From the NCBI RefSeq assembly GCF_024508335.1, contig NZ_CP101988.1:1302001-1366000 (forward strand): a DNA stretch of 64,000 nucleotides. Direction: 5' to 3'. Below are positions 54,179 to 63,346 of the stretch, piece after piece (the first letter of the stretch is position 1; each line of letters starts with the position of its first letter). The DNA comes from Cellulomonas chengniuliangii. GTDB taxonomy: Bacteria; Actinomycetota; Actinomycetes; Actinomycetales; Cellulomonadaceae. The notes below the pieces were generated by a model. The model worked only from the letters and a program-made list of their open reading frames with translations. It was not told the origin of the DNA and made no database searches. A program made the translations under genes and the position numbers.

Positions 54179-55516
54179 ATGGACAGGCAGCAGGAGTTCG
54201 TGCTCCGCACGGTCGAAGAGCGGGACATCCGCTTCATCCGCCTCTGGTTCACCGACGTGCTCGGGATCCTGAAGTCCGTCGCGATCGCCCCGGCCGAGCT
54301 CGAGGCCGCGTTCTCCGAGGGCATCGGGTTCGACGGCAGCTCCATCGAGGGGCTCACGCGGGTGTACGAGGCGGACATGATCGCCAAGCCCGACCCCACC
54401 ACGTTCCAGATCCTTCCGTGGCGCGGCGAGCGGCACGGCACCGCGCGCATGTTCTGCGACATCCTCACGCCCGACGGCGAGCCGTCCATGGCGGACTCCC
54501 GCAACGTGCTGAAGCGCGCGCTCGCCAAGGCCAGCGCCCAGGGCTTCACCTTCTACACGCACCCCGAGGTCGAGTTCTACCTGTTCGAGGCGCCCGCGGA
54601 CCCGTTGAGCCCGCTGATCCCCGTCGACCAGGGCGGCTACTTCGACCACGTCCCGCGCGGCACCACGCACGACTTCCGCCGCGCCGCGATCACCATGCTC
54701 GAGTCGATGGGCATCTCGGTGGAGTTCTCCCACCACGAGGCCGGCCCGGGCCAGAACGAGATCGACCTGCGGTACGCCGACGCGCTGACCACCGCGGACA
54801 ACATCATGACGTTCCGCACGGTCGTCAAGGAGGTCGCGCTCGAGCAGGGCGTCTTCGCGTCCTTCATGCCCAAGCCGATGCCCGACAAGCCCGGCTCGGG
54901 CATGCACACGCACCTGTCGCTGTTCGAGGGCGACCGGAACGCGTTCCACGAGCCCGGCGCCCACCTGGAGCTGTCCAAGGTGGCGCGCAGCTTCATCGCG
55001 GGCATCCTCACGCACGCCGCGGAGATCACCGCGGTGACCAACCAGTTCGTGAACTCCTACAAGCGGCTGTGGGGCGGCTCCGAGGCGCCCAGCTACATCT
55101 GCTGGGGCCACAACAACCGCTCCGCGCTGGTGCGCGTTCCCATGTACAAGCCGGGCAAGGGCAACTCGAGCCGCGTCGAGTACCGCGCGGTCGACGCCGC
55201 CACGAACCCGTACCTCGCGTTCGCGGTGCTGCTCGCCGCGGGGCTCAAGGGCATCGAGGAGGGCTACCAGCTCCCCGAGGGCGCCGAGGACGACGTGTGG
55301 GAGCTCACCGACGCCGAGCGCCGGGCCCTGGGCATCGAGCCGCTGCCCACGTCGCTCGACGCCGCGATCGCGGTGATGGAGAAGTCCGAGCTGGTCGCCG
55401 AGACGCTCGGCGAGCACGTCTTCGACTTCGTGCTGCGCAACAAGAAGCAGGAGTGGGACGAGTACCGGGCACAGGTCACGCAGTACGAGCTGCAGCGGTT
55501 CCTGCCTGTGCTGTGA
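54179..55516 (+). CDS. glnA2: Type I glutamine synthetase, GlnA2 class
   Basis: A 445-residue GSI-alpha type protein close to mycobacterial GlnA2 along its length (QEFVLRTVEERDIRFIRLWFTDVLG, GFDGSSIEGLTRVYEADM, EFYLFEAP, SVEFSHHEAGPGQNEIDLRYADAL, GSGMHTHLSLF, VNSYKRL, RVEYRAVDAATNPYLAFA). It lacks the C-terminal adenylylation tyrosine segment of GlnA1, so neighbouring GlnE should not modify it at the usual site. The ATG at 54179 is chosen for AGGA 8 bp upstream; an ATG at 54170 is also in frame. glnE follows 52 bp downstream. Confidence 0.92.
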   Translation: MDRQQEFVLRTVEERDIRFIRLWFTDVLGILKSVAIAPAELEAAFSEGIGFDGSSIEGLTRVYEADMIAKPDPTTFQILPWRGERHGTARMFCDILTPDGEPSMADSRNVLKRALAKASAQGFTFYTHPEVEFYLFEAPADPLSPLIPVDQGGYFDHVPRGTTHDFRRAAITMLESMGISVEFSHHEAGPGQNEIDLRYADALTTADNIMTFRTVVKEVALEQGVFASFMPKPMPDKPGSGMHTHLSLFEGDRNAFHEPGAHLELSKVARSFIAGILTHAAEITAVTNQFVNSYKRLWGGSEAPSYICWGHNNRSALVRVPMYKPGKGNSSRVEYRAVDAATNPYLAFAVLLAAGLKGIEEGYQLPEGAEDDVWELTDAERRALGIEPLPTSLDAAIAVMEKSELVAETLGEHVFDFVLRNKKQEWDEYRAQVTQYELQRFLPVL

Positions 55517-55568
55517 GCGCGCCCGGACAGGTGTCCGGCCCGGGCGGCGACGTCGGTAGCGTGAGGTC

Positions 55569-58500
55569 GTGAGCACAGGACGACCGGGGACCTCCCTCGC
55601 GGGGCGCCTCACACGATCAGGCTTTGAGGACGCCGCGCGCGCCGAGCGGCTGCTGCAGGACGCAGGGCTGCTGGCGCTCGTGCCCGACCCCGAGGAGACC
55701 CTCCTCGGGCCGCTGGCCGAGGTCGCCGACCCCGACCTCGCCCTGCTGACCCTCGCGAAGCTCGCGGGCGCCGTCGCCGGCAGCGCGGAGCACCGGTCGC
55801 TGCTGGCCGGGCTGCTCACCGAGCCCGGCCCCGGCCGGGACAGGCTGCTGGCCGTCGTCGGCTCGTCGGTGGCGCTCGGCGACAACCTGGCCGCCCACCC
55901 CGCCCATCTCGCCATGCTGGCCGACACCACGCCCGGCACCGGCGTCCCGGCCGAGGAGGTGCGGGCAGAGCTGCTCGAGGCCGTCGGCGCCGATCCGGCA
56001 GCGGCCGTCCCGGTCGCGGATGACGGCGGGCACCGGGCGATCGACGCGATGCGCCGCGCCTACCAGCGCCGGCTGCTGCGCATCGCCGCGACCGACCTGT
56101 GCTGCCAGGAGCCCATCTCGCAGCTGCCCGCGGTCGGCGCGGCGCTCGCGGACCTCGCCGCGGCGGCCCTCGAGGCGGCGCTGGCCATCGCGCGCGCCGA
56201 CCTCGACGACCACGGCGCCGGTGTGCGCCTCGCCGTGATCGGCATGGGCAAGTGCGGAGGCCGCGAGCTCAACTACGTGAGCGACGTCGACGTCGTCTAC
56301 GTCGCCGAGCCGGTGGACGGGACGTCTGAGGAGGACGCGCTGGCGACCGGCGCCCGCCTGGCCGCCGGGCTGGCCCGGGCTTGCTCGACGGCCTCCGGCG
56401 AGCCCGCGCTGTGGCCGGTGGACGCGGCGCTGCGCCCCGAGGGGAAGAACGGCCCCCTGGTGCGCACCCTCGCGAGCCACCGGGCGTACTACGAGCGGTG
56501 GGCCAAGACGTGGGAGTTCCAGGCGCTGCTCAAGGCCCGCCATATCGCCGGCGATCCCGAGCTCGGACGCGCGTACGTCCAGACCGTCAACCCGATGGTG
56601 TGGGCGGCCGTGCAGCGCGAGAACTTCGTCGAGGACTCGCAGGCGATGCGCCGCCGGGTCGAGGACAACGTCCCCGCCGCGGAGGCTGACCGGCAGCTCA
56701 AGCTCGGCAAGGGAGGCCTGCGCGACGTCGAGTTCACCGTGCAGCTGCTGCAGCTGGTGCACGGTCGCGCCGACGAGTCGATCCGCAGCCCGCACACGCT
56801 CACCGCACTCGCGGCGCTGGCCGCCGGTGGGTACGTGGGACGCGAGCACGCCGCCCAGCTGGCGGTCTGCTACCGGTTCCTGCGCGCCCTCGAGCACCGG
56901 ATCCAGCTCTACCGGCTGCAGCGCACGCACCTGATGCCCACCTCGGAGACGGACCTGCGCCGCCTGGCCCGCTCGGTGGGCATGCGGGCCGACGGCGCGC
57001 AAGGGCTCACCGACCGTTGGCGCGTGGTCCGCAGGGAGGTGCGCCGGCTGCACGAGGAGCTCTTCTACCGGCCGCTCCTGCCCGCCACGGCGCAACTGTC
57101 CGCGGAGGAGGCGAGCCTCGCGCCCGAGGCCGCCCGGGCGCGCCTGGCCGCCATCGGCTACCGCGACCCCGGGGGCGCCGTGCGGCACATCGCCGCGCTG
57201 ACCGAGGGAGTCTCGCGCCGCGCGGCCATCCAGCGGCAGCTGCTGCCCGTGATGCTCGGCTGGTTCGGGGACGGCGCCGATCCCGACGCCGGGCTGCTCG
57301 CGTTCCGCCGGCTCTCCGAGGAGCTCGGCACGACGCACTGGTACCTCAAGCTGCTGCGCGACTCGGGCCTCGCGGCCCAACGGCTCGCGCGGGTCCTGTC
57401 GACGTCGCGGTACGTCTCCGACGCGATGTCACGCTCGCCGGAGTCCGTCGCCTGGCTCGCCGACGACACGGAGCTGGCGCCCCGCACCCGGGAGGGCCTC
57501 ACCGCGGAGGCCGACGCGATCCTCACCCGCGCCACCGAGCCGGTCCCCGCGGTGACCGCGTTGCGCGCCCTGCGCCGCCGTGAGCTGGCCCGGGCGGCGG
57601 CCGCCGACGTGCTGGGCGTGCCCACCGGCGCCCGGTCCGCGGCGAGCCTGACCGTGGCCGCCGACGTCGTCCTCGCGGGCGCGCTGCGGGTGGCGACGGC
57701 GCAGACCCGGGCCGAGCGCGGCCTCGACGAGGACCCCACCCGGCTGCTCGTGGTGGCCATGGGCCGCCTGGGCGGCCAGGAGATGGGCTACTCCTCGGAC
57801 GCCGACGTGCTGTTCGTGCACGACCCGGTCCCGGGCGCCGACAGCGGGATCGCACAGGACTTCGCGCTGGCCGTCGTGACCCGCCTGCGCAAGCTGCTGG
57901 GCGAGGTCGGGCCCGAGCCCGCGCTCGAGGTGGACGCCGACCTGCGCCCCGAGGGCCGCAACGGCCCGCTCGTGCGCACGTTCGACTCGTACGCCGAGTA
58001 TTACGACCGCTGGTCCTCGCCCTGGGAGAGCCAGGCCCTGCTGCGTGCCCGCACCGTCGCGGGGGACCCCGAGCTCGGCCACCGGTTCACCGCGCTCGTG
58101 AAGCCGGTGCGGTACCCCGCCGGGGGGATCGACGCCTCCGTCGAGCGCGAGATCCGGCGCATCAAGGCGAGGGTCGAGTCGGAGCGGCTGCCGCGCGGCG
58201 TCGACCCGGCCCGGCACCTGAAGCTCGGCCGCGGCGGGATCTCCGACGTCGAGTGGACGGCCCAGCTGCTCCAGCTCCAGCACGCCTACGCCGTGCCCGG
58301 GCTGCGGACCACGTCCACCCTCGACGCTCTGGCCGCCGCGGTCGGGGCGGGCCTGCTCGACGCGGCGGACGCCCAGACGCTCACGCACGCGTGGGACCTG
58401 GCCTCGCGGCTGCGGGACGCGATCGTGCTCTGGACCGGGCGGATCGGCGGCGCCCAGGCGGACGTGCTGCCGCACGACACCCAGGCGCTCGCGGGGGTGG

Positions 58501-58607
58501 CCAGGATCCTCGGCTACCCCTCCGGGTCGGCGGGAGAGCTCGAGGAGGAGTACCTGCGCTCGTCACGGCGCGCACGCGCGGTGGTGGAGCGGGTCTTCTA
58601 CGCCTGA
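55569..58607 (+). CDS. glnE: Bifunctional glutamine synthetase adenylyltransferase/adenylyl-removing enzyme
   Basis: A 1012-residue enzyme that adenylylates and deadenylylates glutamine synthetase according to nitrogen status. Two nucleotidyltransferase domains are visible: the N-terminal one with GKCGGRELNYVSDVDVVYV (about 220-240) and the C-terminal one with GRLGGQEMGYSSDADVLFV (about 735-755). Each is followed by helical domains with LKLGKGGLRDVEFTVQLLQL and LKLGRGGISDVEWTAQLLQL. GTG start. Its normal target, a GlnA1-type enzyme, is not in the window. Confidence 0.95.
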   Translation: MSTGRPGTSLAGRLTRSGFEDAARAERLLQDAGLLALVPDPEETLLGPLAEVADPDLALLTLAKLAGAVAGSAEHRSLLAGLLTEPGPGRDRLLAVVGSSVALGDNLAAHPAHLAMLADTTPGTGVPAEEVRAELLEAVGADPAAAVPVADDGGHRAIDAMRRAYQRRLLRIAATDLCCQEPISQLPAVGAALADLAAAALEAALAIARADLDDHGAGVRLAVIGMGKCGGRELNYVSDVDVVYVAEPVDGTSEEDALATGARLAAGLARACSTASGEPALWPVDAALRPEGKNGPLVRTLASHRAYYERWAKTWEFQALLKARHIAGDPELGRAYVQTVNPMVWAAVQRENFVEDSQAMRRRVEDNVPAAEADRQLKLGKGGLRDVEFTVQLLQLVHGRADESIRSPHTLTALAALAAGGYVGREHAAQLAVCYRFLRALEHRIQLYRLQRTHLMPTSETDLRRLARSVGMRADGAQGLTDRWRVVRREVRRLHEELFYRPLLPATAQLSAEEASLAPEAARARLAAIGYRDPGGAVRHIAALTEGVSRRAAIQRQLLPVMLGWFGDGADPDAGLLAFRRLSEELGTTHWYLKLLRDSGLAAQRLARVLSTSRYVSDAMSRSPESVAWLADDTELAPRTREGLTAEADAILTRATEPVPAVTALRALRRRELARAAAADVLGVPTGARSAASLTVAADVVLAGALRVATAQTRAERGLDEDPTRLLVVAMGRLGGQEMGYSSDADVLFVHDPVPGADSGIAQDFALAVVTRLRKLLGEVGPEPALEVDADLRPEGRNGPLVRTFDSYAEYYDRWSSPWESQALLRARTVAGDPELGHRFTALVKPVRYPAGGIDASVEREIRRIKARVESERLPRGVDPARHLKLGRGGISDVEWTAQLLQLQHAYAVPGLRTTSTLDALAAAVGAGLLDAADAQTLTHAWDLASRLRDAIVLWTGRIGGAQADVLPHDTQALAGVARILGYPSGSAGELEEEYLRSSRRARAVVERVFYA

Positions 58608-58662
58608 CCTCGCCGAGTGGTCAGGTCGGTCGAGGCGGCGCCGTCGGGCGCGGTCCCAGGCC

Positions 58663-59883
58663 CTACGACGGGGTGGTGACCGCGCCGGGCTCCGCGTCCT
58701 GGGCTGTCGTGGGAGTCGACGGCGCCCCGGTGGACGTGGCCGACCCGCTGTCGGAGTCCTCCGCCGCGTCGGGAGCAGGTGACGCCCCCCGCTTCCGCGA
58801 CCCGGACGTCTCGGCCAGCAGGTCCGAGTCCACCAGCGCGTGGCGGTGCAGGTAGGCGCCCGAGACCGCTTTGATCGTCGCGGCGACCGGGAGGGCGAGG
58901 AAGGCCCCGAGCGCCCCGAAGACGGCGCCGAAGGCCAGCACGGAGACGAACGCCACGGCGGGGTTCAGCTCCATGGTGTGCGCGGAGATCTTCGGAGCCA
59001 GCAGCAGGTTCTCGATCTGCTGGTAGACGACGATGAAGATCACCACGCCCAGCCCGGTGAGAGGGCTGACCGTGAGGCCGACGATCACTGGCAGCGCCCC
59101 GCCGATGTAGGTGCCGATCGTCGGGATGAACTGCGACACGATCCCGGAGAACGCGGCCAGCGGCACCGCGTACGGCACGCGCGCCACGGTCAGGTAGACG
59201 AACGTCACGAGCGCGGACACCGCCGCTAGGACGATCCTCGAGCTGAGGAAGTTCGACACCTGCTCCTGCGACGCGTCCCACACCCGCAGCACCTCGCGCT
59301 GGCGGTCGGGCGCCAGCAGGCTGAGGATCGACGCCTTGAAGCGTGGGCCTTGGGCGACCATGTAGAACACGACCAGCAGCACCGCCGACAGGACGAAGAG
59401 GCCCCCGAGGATCGTGCCGCCCACGCCGATCACGCCTTCGGCGACATTGGACCCCCAGCCCTCGACCAGCTGGACGAGCACCTTGTCGGTGGTGGGGAGC
59501 TCGTAGCCGAACGCGTTGAGCACGAAGTCCGTGAGCTGCCCGTAGAGCTGGGGGACGGCCTGGATGAGGTCGACGAGCTGGGCGACGAACAGCTGGCCGA
59601 ACACGGTGAGGACGCCCAGGCTGGCGAGGATCGTGCCGAACATCACCAGGCCCGTGGCGAGTCCTCGCCGCATCCCGCGACGGGCCAGCCAGCGCACCGG
59701 CGGCTCCATGGCCAGGGCGATGAACCACGCGATGACGAGGATCGTGGCCACCGTGCCGAGCTGGCTGAACGCCCGCCACGCCAGGATCGCGGCGAAGACG
59801 GCGAGCACGATCATGAGCAGGGCGCGCGGCAGCCAGGCGGGCGGGCGCCGGGCATCGACGCGCTGGGCTGTGGTGGTCCTCAT
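58663..59883 (-). CDS. AI-2E family transporter (copy 1)
   Basis: A 406-residue polytopic membrane protein of the AI-2E/PerM (UPF0118) family. Members include AI-2 exporters and Na/H antiporters, so the substrate cannot be assigned. Helix pattern: ALLMIVLAVFAAILAW, TILVIAWFIALAM, LVMFGTILASLGVLTVFG, a soluble stretch, then FSGIVSQFIPTIGTYIGGALPV and QQIENLLLAPKI family signatures. A Ser/Thr/Pro-rich cytoplasmic tail of about 45 residues ends it. The ATG at 59883 follows GAGGGA. Tandem paralogue of the next gene, 95 bp apart. Confidence 0.88.
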   Translation of the reverse strand: MRTTTAQRVDARRPPAWLPRALLMIVLAVFAAILAWRAFSQLGTVATILVIAWFIALAMEPPVRWLARRGMRRGLATGLVMFGTILASLGVLTVFGQLFVAQLVDLIQAVPQLYGQLTDFVLNAFGYELPTTDKVLVQLVEGWGSNVAEGVIGVGGTILGGLFVLSAVLLVVFYMVAQGPRFKASILSLLAPDRQREVLRVWDASQEQVSNFLSSRIVLAAVSALVTFVYLTVARVPYAVPLAAFSGIVSQFIPTIGTYIGGALPVIVGLTVSPLTGLGVVIFIVVYQQIENLLLAPKISAHTMELNPAVAFVSVLAFGAVFGALGAFLALPVAATIKAVSGAYLHRHALVDSDLLAETSGSRKRGASPAPDAAEDSDSGSATSTGAPSTPTTAQDAEPGAVTTPS

Positions 59884-59978
59884 CGGGCGTCCCTCACAGG
59901 TCATGGCCGCACGGGCGCGGCACACACGGAAGTTACCGGATGCGGTCGTGTTCGGGGGGAGGACTGGCGGCGCCTCGC

Positions 59979-61121
59979 TCAGCCGTCGGAGCCGGCGCCC
60001 GCGGGATCGTCGGACGCGGGGCCGTCGGGCCCAGGGACGACGTCGGACCTGTCGTCGAGCAGCGCCGAGTCCACGAGCTCGTGGCGTCGCAGGTACGTCC
60101 CGGAGACGGCCTTGATGGTCGCGACGACCGGGAGGGACAGGAACGCCCCTAGCGCGCCGAACACCGCCCCGAACGCGATGACGGCCAGGAAGGCGACGGC
60201 GGCGTTGAGCGACATGGTCTGGGCGGCGATCCGCGGGGCGAGCAGCAGGTTCTCCACCTGCTGGTAGGCGACGATGAAGATCAGCACGCCGACCCCGGTG
60301 AGCGGGCTCACCGACAGGGCGACCGCCACCGGGAGCGCCCCGCCGATGTACGTGCCCACGGTGGGCACGAACTGCGACACGAGGCCTGTGAACGCCGCGA
60401 GCGGGAGCGCGTACGGCACCTTCGCGATGGTCAGGTACCCGAACGTCACGAGGGTCGCGATCGCCGCGAGCACGATGCGCGAGATGAGGAAGTTCGAGAC
60501 CTGCTCCAGGGAGACCTCCCAGATGCGCAGCACCTCGCGCTGCCGGTCAGGCGCCAGCAGGCGGCAGATCGCGGATCGGAAGGCCGGCCCCTGCGCCACC
60601 ATGTAGAACGCGACGAGCAGCACGGCCGCCAAGATGAACAACGCGCCGATGATCGTGCCGCCCACGCCGATGACGCCTTGGGCCACGTTGCTGCCCCAGC
60701 TGTCCACCAGCTGTGAGAGCAGCCTGTCGCTGGGCGGCAGGGCGTAGCCGAACGTGCGGTCGAGGAAGTCGGCGAGGTCCGCGTAGAGCGCGGGGACGTC
60801 CTCGAAGAGGTCGATCAGCTGCACGACGAACAGCTGCCCGAACACGGCCAGGATGGCGGCCGTCCCCACCAGGCCGCCGAACATCACCAGGCCCGTGGCG
60901 ACCCCGCGCCGCATGCCCCGGCGTGCGAGCCACCTGACCACCGGCTCCATGGCGAGCGAGAGGAACCAGGCCACCACGATGATGGTGATGACCGTCCCGA
61001 GCTGGGTGAGGGCGCGCCACACGAGAACGCCCGCGAACACGGCGACGAGGGTCATGAGCAGCGCTCGCGGAAGCCATGCCGGGGGACGGCGGGCGTCACG
61101 GGAGGCGGTCGGACTCCTCAT
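59979..61121 (-). CDS. AI-2E family transporter (copy 2)
   Basis: A 380-residue paralogue of the preceding gene, near-identical over much of its length (ARRPPAWLPRALLM, APDRQREVLRIWEVS, FTGLVSQFVPTVGTYIGGALPV, QQVENLLLAPRIAAQTMSLN). Same strand, so the pair comes from tandem duplication. Differences concentrate in the N terminus and the soluble loop around GYALPPSDRLLSQLVDSWG. ATG start at 61121. The shared GSNVAEGVIGVGGTI/GSNVAQGVIGVGGTI block marks the least diverged part. Confidence 0.88.
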   Translation of the reverse strand: MRSPTASRDARRPPAWLPRALLMTLVAVFAGVLVWRALTQLGTVITIIVVAWFLSLAMEPVVRWLARRGMRRGVATGLVMFGGLVGTAAILAVFGQLFVVQLIDLFEDVPALYADLADFLDRTFGYALPPSDRLLSQLVDSWGSNVAQGVIGVGGTIIGALFILAAVLLVAFYMVAQGPAFRSAICRLLAPDRQREVLRIWEVSLEQVSNFLISRIVLAAIATLVTFGYLTIAKVPYALPLAAFTGLVSQFVPTVGTYIGGALPVAVALSVSPLTGVGVLIFIVAYQQVENLLLAPRIAAQTMSLNAAVAFLAVIAFGAVFGALGAFLSLPVVATIKAVSGTYLRRHELVDSALLDDRSDVVPGPDGPASDDPAGAGSDG

Positions 61122-61253
61122 CGCGGTCCTTCGCAGTGGTTGGCCGTGCGGTGGCGGTTCCACCGCCATCCTGCCGGAGCGTGCCCGTGATCGCCGGAGA
61201 CCGGCGCAGGCCGGGTGAAAACGGCCACTCTGGGCGGCCGGCGCGCGGAGTCG

Positions 61254-61281
61254 CTCACACTCCCGACGCCTCGGTCGATAG
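61254..61281 (+). promoter_or_regulatory. Possible flagellar-sigma (FliA-type) promoter of the chemoreceptor gene
   Basis: CTCA (61254-61257), 16 bp, then GTCGATAG (61274-61281) resembles the FliA/SigD pattern TAAA-N15-GCCGATAA with two or three deviations. It lies 45 bp before the chemoreceptor start, a sensible place for a motility-class promoter. No flagellar genes are in the window. Confidence 0.4.
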
Positions 61282-61326
61282 AGCAGGACAGCATGCCCGT
61301 GTGTCCCGCGACGAAAGAGCCTTCCC

Positions 61327-62538
61327 ATGCCGTCTGTGAGCACCCCGCACGACACCGGCGCCCCGTGGGCCGCCCGACTCACCATCCGGGCGAAGATCCT
61401 GATGCTGCTCGTGTTCCTGAGCGTGGCCATCGGAGTGGTCGGCGTCATCGCGTCCTTGTCGGTCCTCGACCTCGCTGAGGGCTCGAGCGGTGACAGCGTC
61501 GACTCCGCCGGGACCACGGTCACGGTGATCGTGGCCGTCCTCGCTGTGGGGGTCGTCGTGATGTGGGGCGTCGGCCTGAGCGTGCTCCGCTCCATCCGCG
61601 CCTCGGTCACCGGCCTGTCGACCCGGCTCGAGGCCATGGCCGCGGGAGACCTGACGGTTCCGGCGCGGTCGACCCGCCAGGACGAGCTGGGTCACATGGA
61701 GTTTCTGCTCACCCGAGCGCAGGATTCCTTGCGGGCGACGCTGTCCCAGGTCGCGGCGACCGCGTCGAGCCTGGTGGGCTCGAGCGAGGAGATGTCGGTC
61801 GCGAGCGCCCAGATGGCCTCTGGCGCGGAGGAGACCAGCGCCCAGGCGGGCCGGGTGGCCGCCGCGGCCGAGCAGGTGAACGGCAACGTCCAGGCGGTCG
61901 CGACCGCGGCCGAGCAGATGGGGGCGTCGATCCGAGAGATCGGGCAGAACGCGAACGAGGCCGCGAACGTCGCCTCGCGCGCCACTGGCGTGGCGGAATC
62001 GACCAACGAGCGCGTCGCGAAGCTCGGCGCGTCCAGCCAGGAGATCGGCAACGTGGTCAAGGTGATCACCTCGATCGCGGAGCAGACGAACCTGCTGGCT
62101 CTGAACGCCACGATCGAGGCGGCGCGGGCGGGCGAGGCCGGCAAGGGGTTCGCCGTGGTCGCGGGCGAGGTCAAGGAGCTGGCCTCCGAGACGGCCCGGG
62201 CCACCGAGGACATCGCCCGCCGTGTCGAGGCCATCCAGGCCGACACCGCCGGGGCGGTGGCCGCGATCGGTGAGATCTCCGAGATCATCGCGAGCATCAA
62301 CGACTACCAGACGACCATCGCCAGCGCGGTCGAGGAGCAGACCGCCACGACCAACGAGATGTCCCGGGGCATCCAGCAGGCCGCCTCGGGCTCGGGCGAG
62401 ATCGCGTCGACCATCAGCAGCCTCGCCTCGGCGACGAGCGCGTCCACCTCGGCGCTCAGCCAGGTGCAGTCCTCGATCGACGAGCTGGCCCGGGTGGCCT
62501 CCGCGCTGCGTGTGAATCTGGGCGAGCTCGACTACTGA
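61327..62538 (+). CDS. Methyl-accepting chemotaxis protein with minimal extracytoplasmic loop
   Basis: A 403-residue chemoreceptor. Two membrane helices ([21 protein letters not shown], about 24-45, and [21 protein letters not shown], about 63-85) are separated by only about 18 residues, so no ligand-binding domain faces outward. A HAMP-like segment ([25 protein letters not shown]) leads to a long signalling coil. Its tip [35 protein letters not shown] is intact. No CheB/CheR-binding pentapeptide is seen at the C terminus (LGELDY). It probably senses membrane or intracellular state, or a partner protein. Confidence 0.92.
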   Translation: MPSVSTPHDTGAPWAARLTIRAKILMLLVFLSVAIGVVGVIASLSVLDLAEGSSGDSVDSAGTTVTVIVAVLAVGVVVMWGVGLSVLRSIRASVTGLSTRLEAMAAGDLTVPARSTRQDELGHMEFLLTRAQDSLRATLSQVAATASSLVGSSEEMSVASAQMASGAEETSAQAGRVAAAAEQVNGNVQAVATAAEQMGASIREIGQNANEAANVASRATGVAESTNERVAKLGASSQEIGNVVKVITSIAEQTNLLALNATIEAARAGEAGKGFAVVAGEVKELASETARATEDIARRVEAIQADTAGAVAAIGEISEIIASINDYQTTIASAVEEQTATTNEMSRGIQQAASGSGEIASTISSLASATSASTSALSQVQSSIDELARVASALRVNLGELDY

Positions 62539-62712
62539 GCGGGGTCGCGACCCCGTGCAGGCATGGTGTGCTGATGCTGTGCAAGCCTTGGGCACGCTGC
62601 TTGGCGGGGCGCCCCGCGCTTGGTCGACGTCGGAGCCGCATGCCAGGGTGGCCGCCACGAGGGACGCCCGGACTCGCGGGACGCCCGCAGCCACTCGCAT
62701 GAAGGGGAGTCG

Positions 62713-63315
62713 ATGACGCAGCGCTGGGGAGCCGTGGCCGACGCCGCGGCGGTCGGAGTGTTCGGCGTGCTGTGGTACGGGATGCCTGACGTCGTGCGGA
62801 CGCGCCGCGCCCGCGTGCCGGTCAAGGCGGCGCTCGTCGCGGGGTACGCGGCGTACGCCTGGGGGCGCCGCGACGTCCCCGGGGACGACCCCGTCGCCCG
62901 CGTGGCCGCCGCCGACGGCCAGCAGGGCGGAGAGCCCGCCGACGCGCCGCGCCCGCCCGCGTCCACGGGATCCACCACAGGACTCTCCGTCGTGGCGTCC
63001 GCCATCGCCGCGGGGCCGGCCGTGAGCCCGGCCGACCTCGGGCTGCCCGTGGACGCGGACGGGCGGTTCGCGCCGCGGCAGGGCAGAGCAGGGCGGATCG
63101 GCCTCGCCGTCGCCGTGGCCGGGCTGAGCGTGCTGTTCGAGAGCGCGCTGCACCGCGGCGCGATCCACCTGGGACGGCGCGGCGTCCGGTCGCCCCACAC
63201 ACGGGTGGGGGTCGTGATGGGCCTGGCGAGCGCGGCCTCGACCTACGCCGTGGACGCCATCGGCCAGGGCCGGCTGGCCGCGCGCTCCGGATCGGGAGAC
63301 GTCCCCGCGTCCTGA
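62713..63315 (+). CDS. Hypothetical membrane protein
   Basis: A 200-residue protein with one hydrophobic segment near the N terminus (AVGVFGVLWYGM), a long Pro/Ala/Gly/Asp-rich linker of about 75 residues, and two C-terminal segments (IGLAVAVAGLSVLFESAL and VGVVMGLASAASTYAVDAI). The order suggests a small membrane protein with a flexible cytoplasmic or external linker. No family recognised. A good ribosome site (AAGGGGAG) precedes the ATG at 62713. Confidence 0.75.
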   Translation: MTQRWGAVADAAAVGVFGVLWYGMPDVVRTRRARVPVKAALVAGYAAYAWGRRDVPGDDPVARVAAADGQQGGEPADAPRPPASTGSTTGLSVVASAIAAGPAVSPADLGLPVDADGRFAPRQGRAGRIGLAVAVAGLSVLFESALHRGAIHLGRRGVRSPHTRVGVVMGLASAASTYAVDAIGQGRLAARSGSGDVPAS

Positions 63316-63333
63316 CTCGCAGGCGCCTGCGAG
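63316..63333. terminator. 18-bp perfect palindrome between convergent genes
   Basis: CTCGCAGGCGCCTGCGAG (63316-63333) lies in the 31-bp gap between the membrane-protein stop and the stop of the universal stress protein gene. It could end transcription from both sides, though the stem has no real loop. Confidence 0.5.
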
Positions 63334-63346
63334 CCGACGATCGCGC

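Noticed and set aside
54179-55516. GlnA1-type glutamine synthetase regulated by the adjacent GlnE
   Set aside because: The length and C terminus fit GlnA2, and the adenylylation tyrosine motif of GlnA1 is absent.
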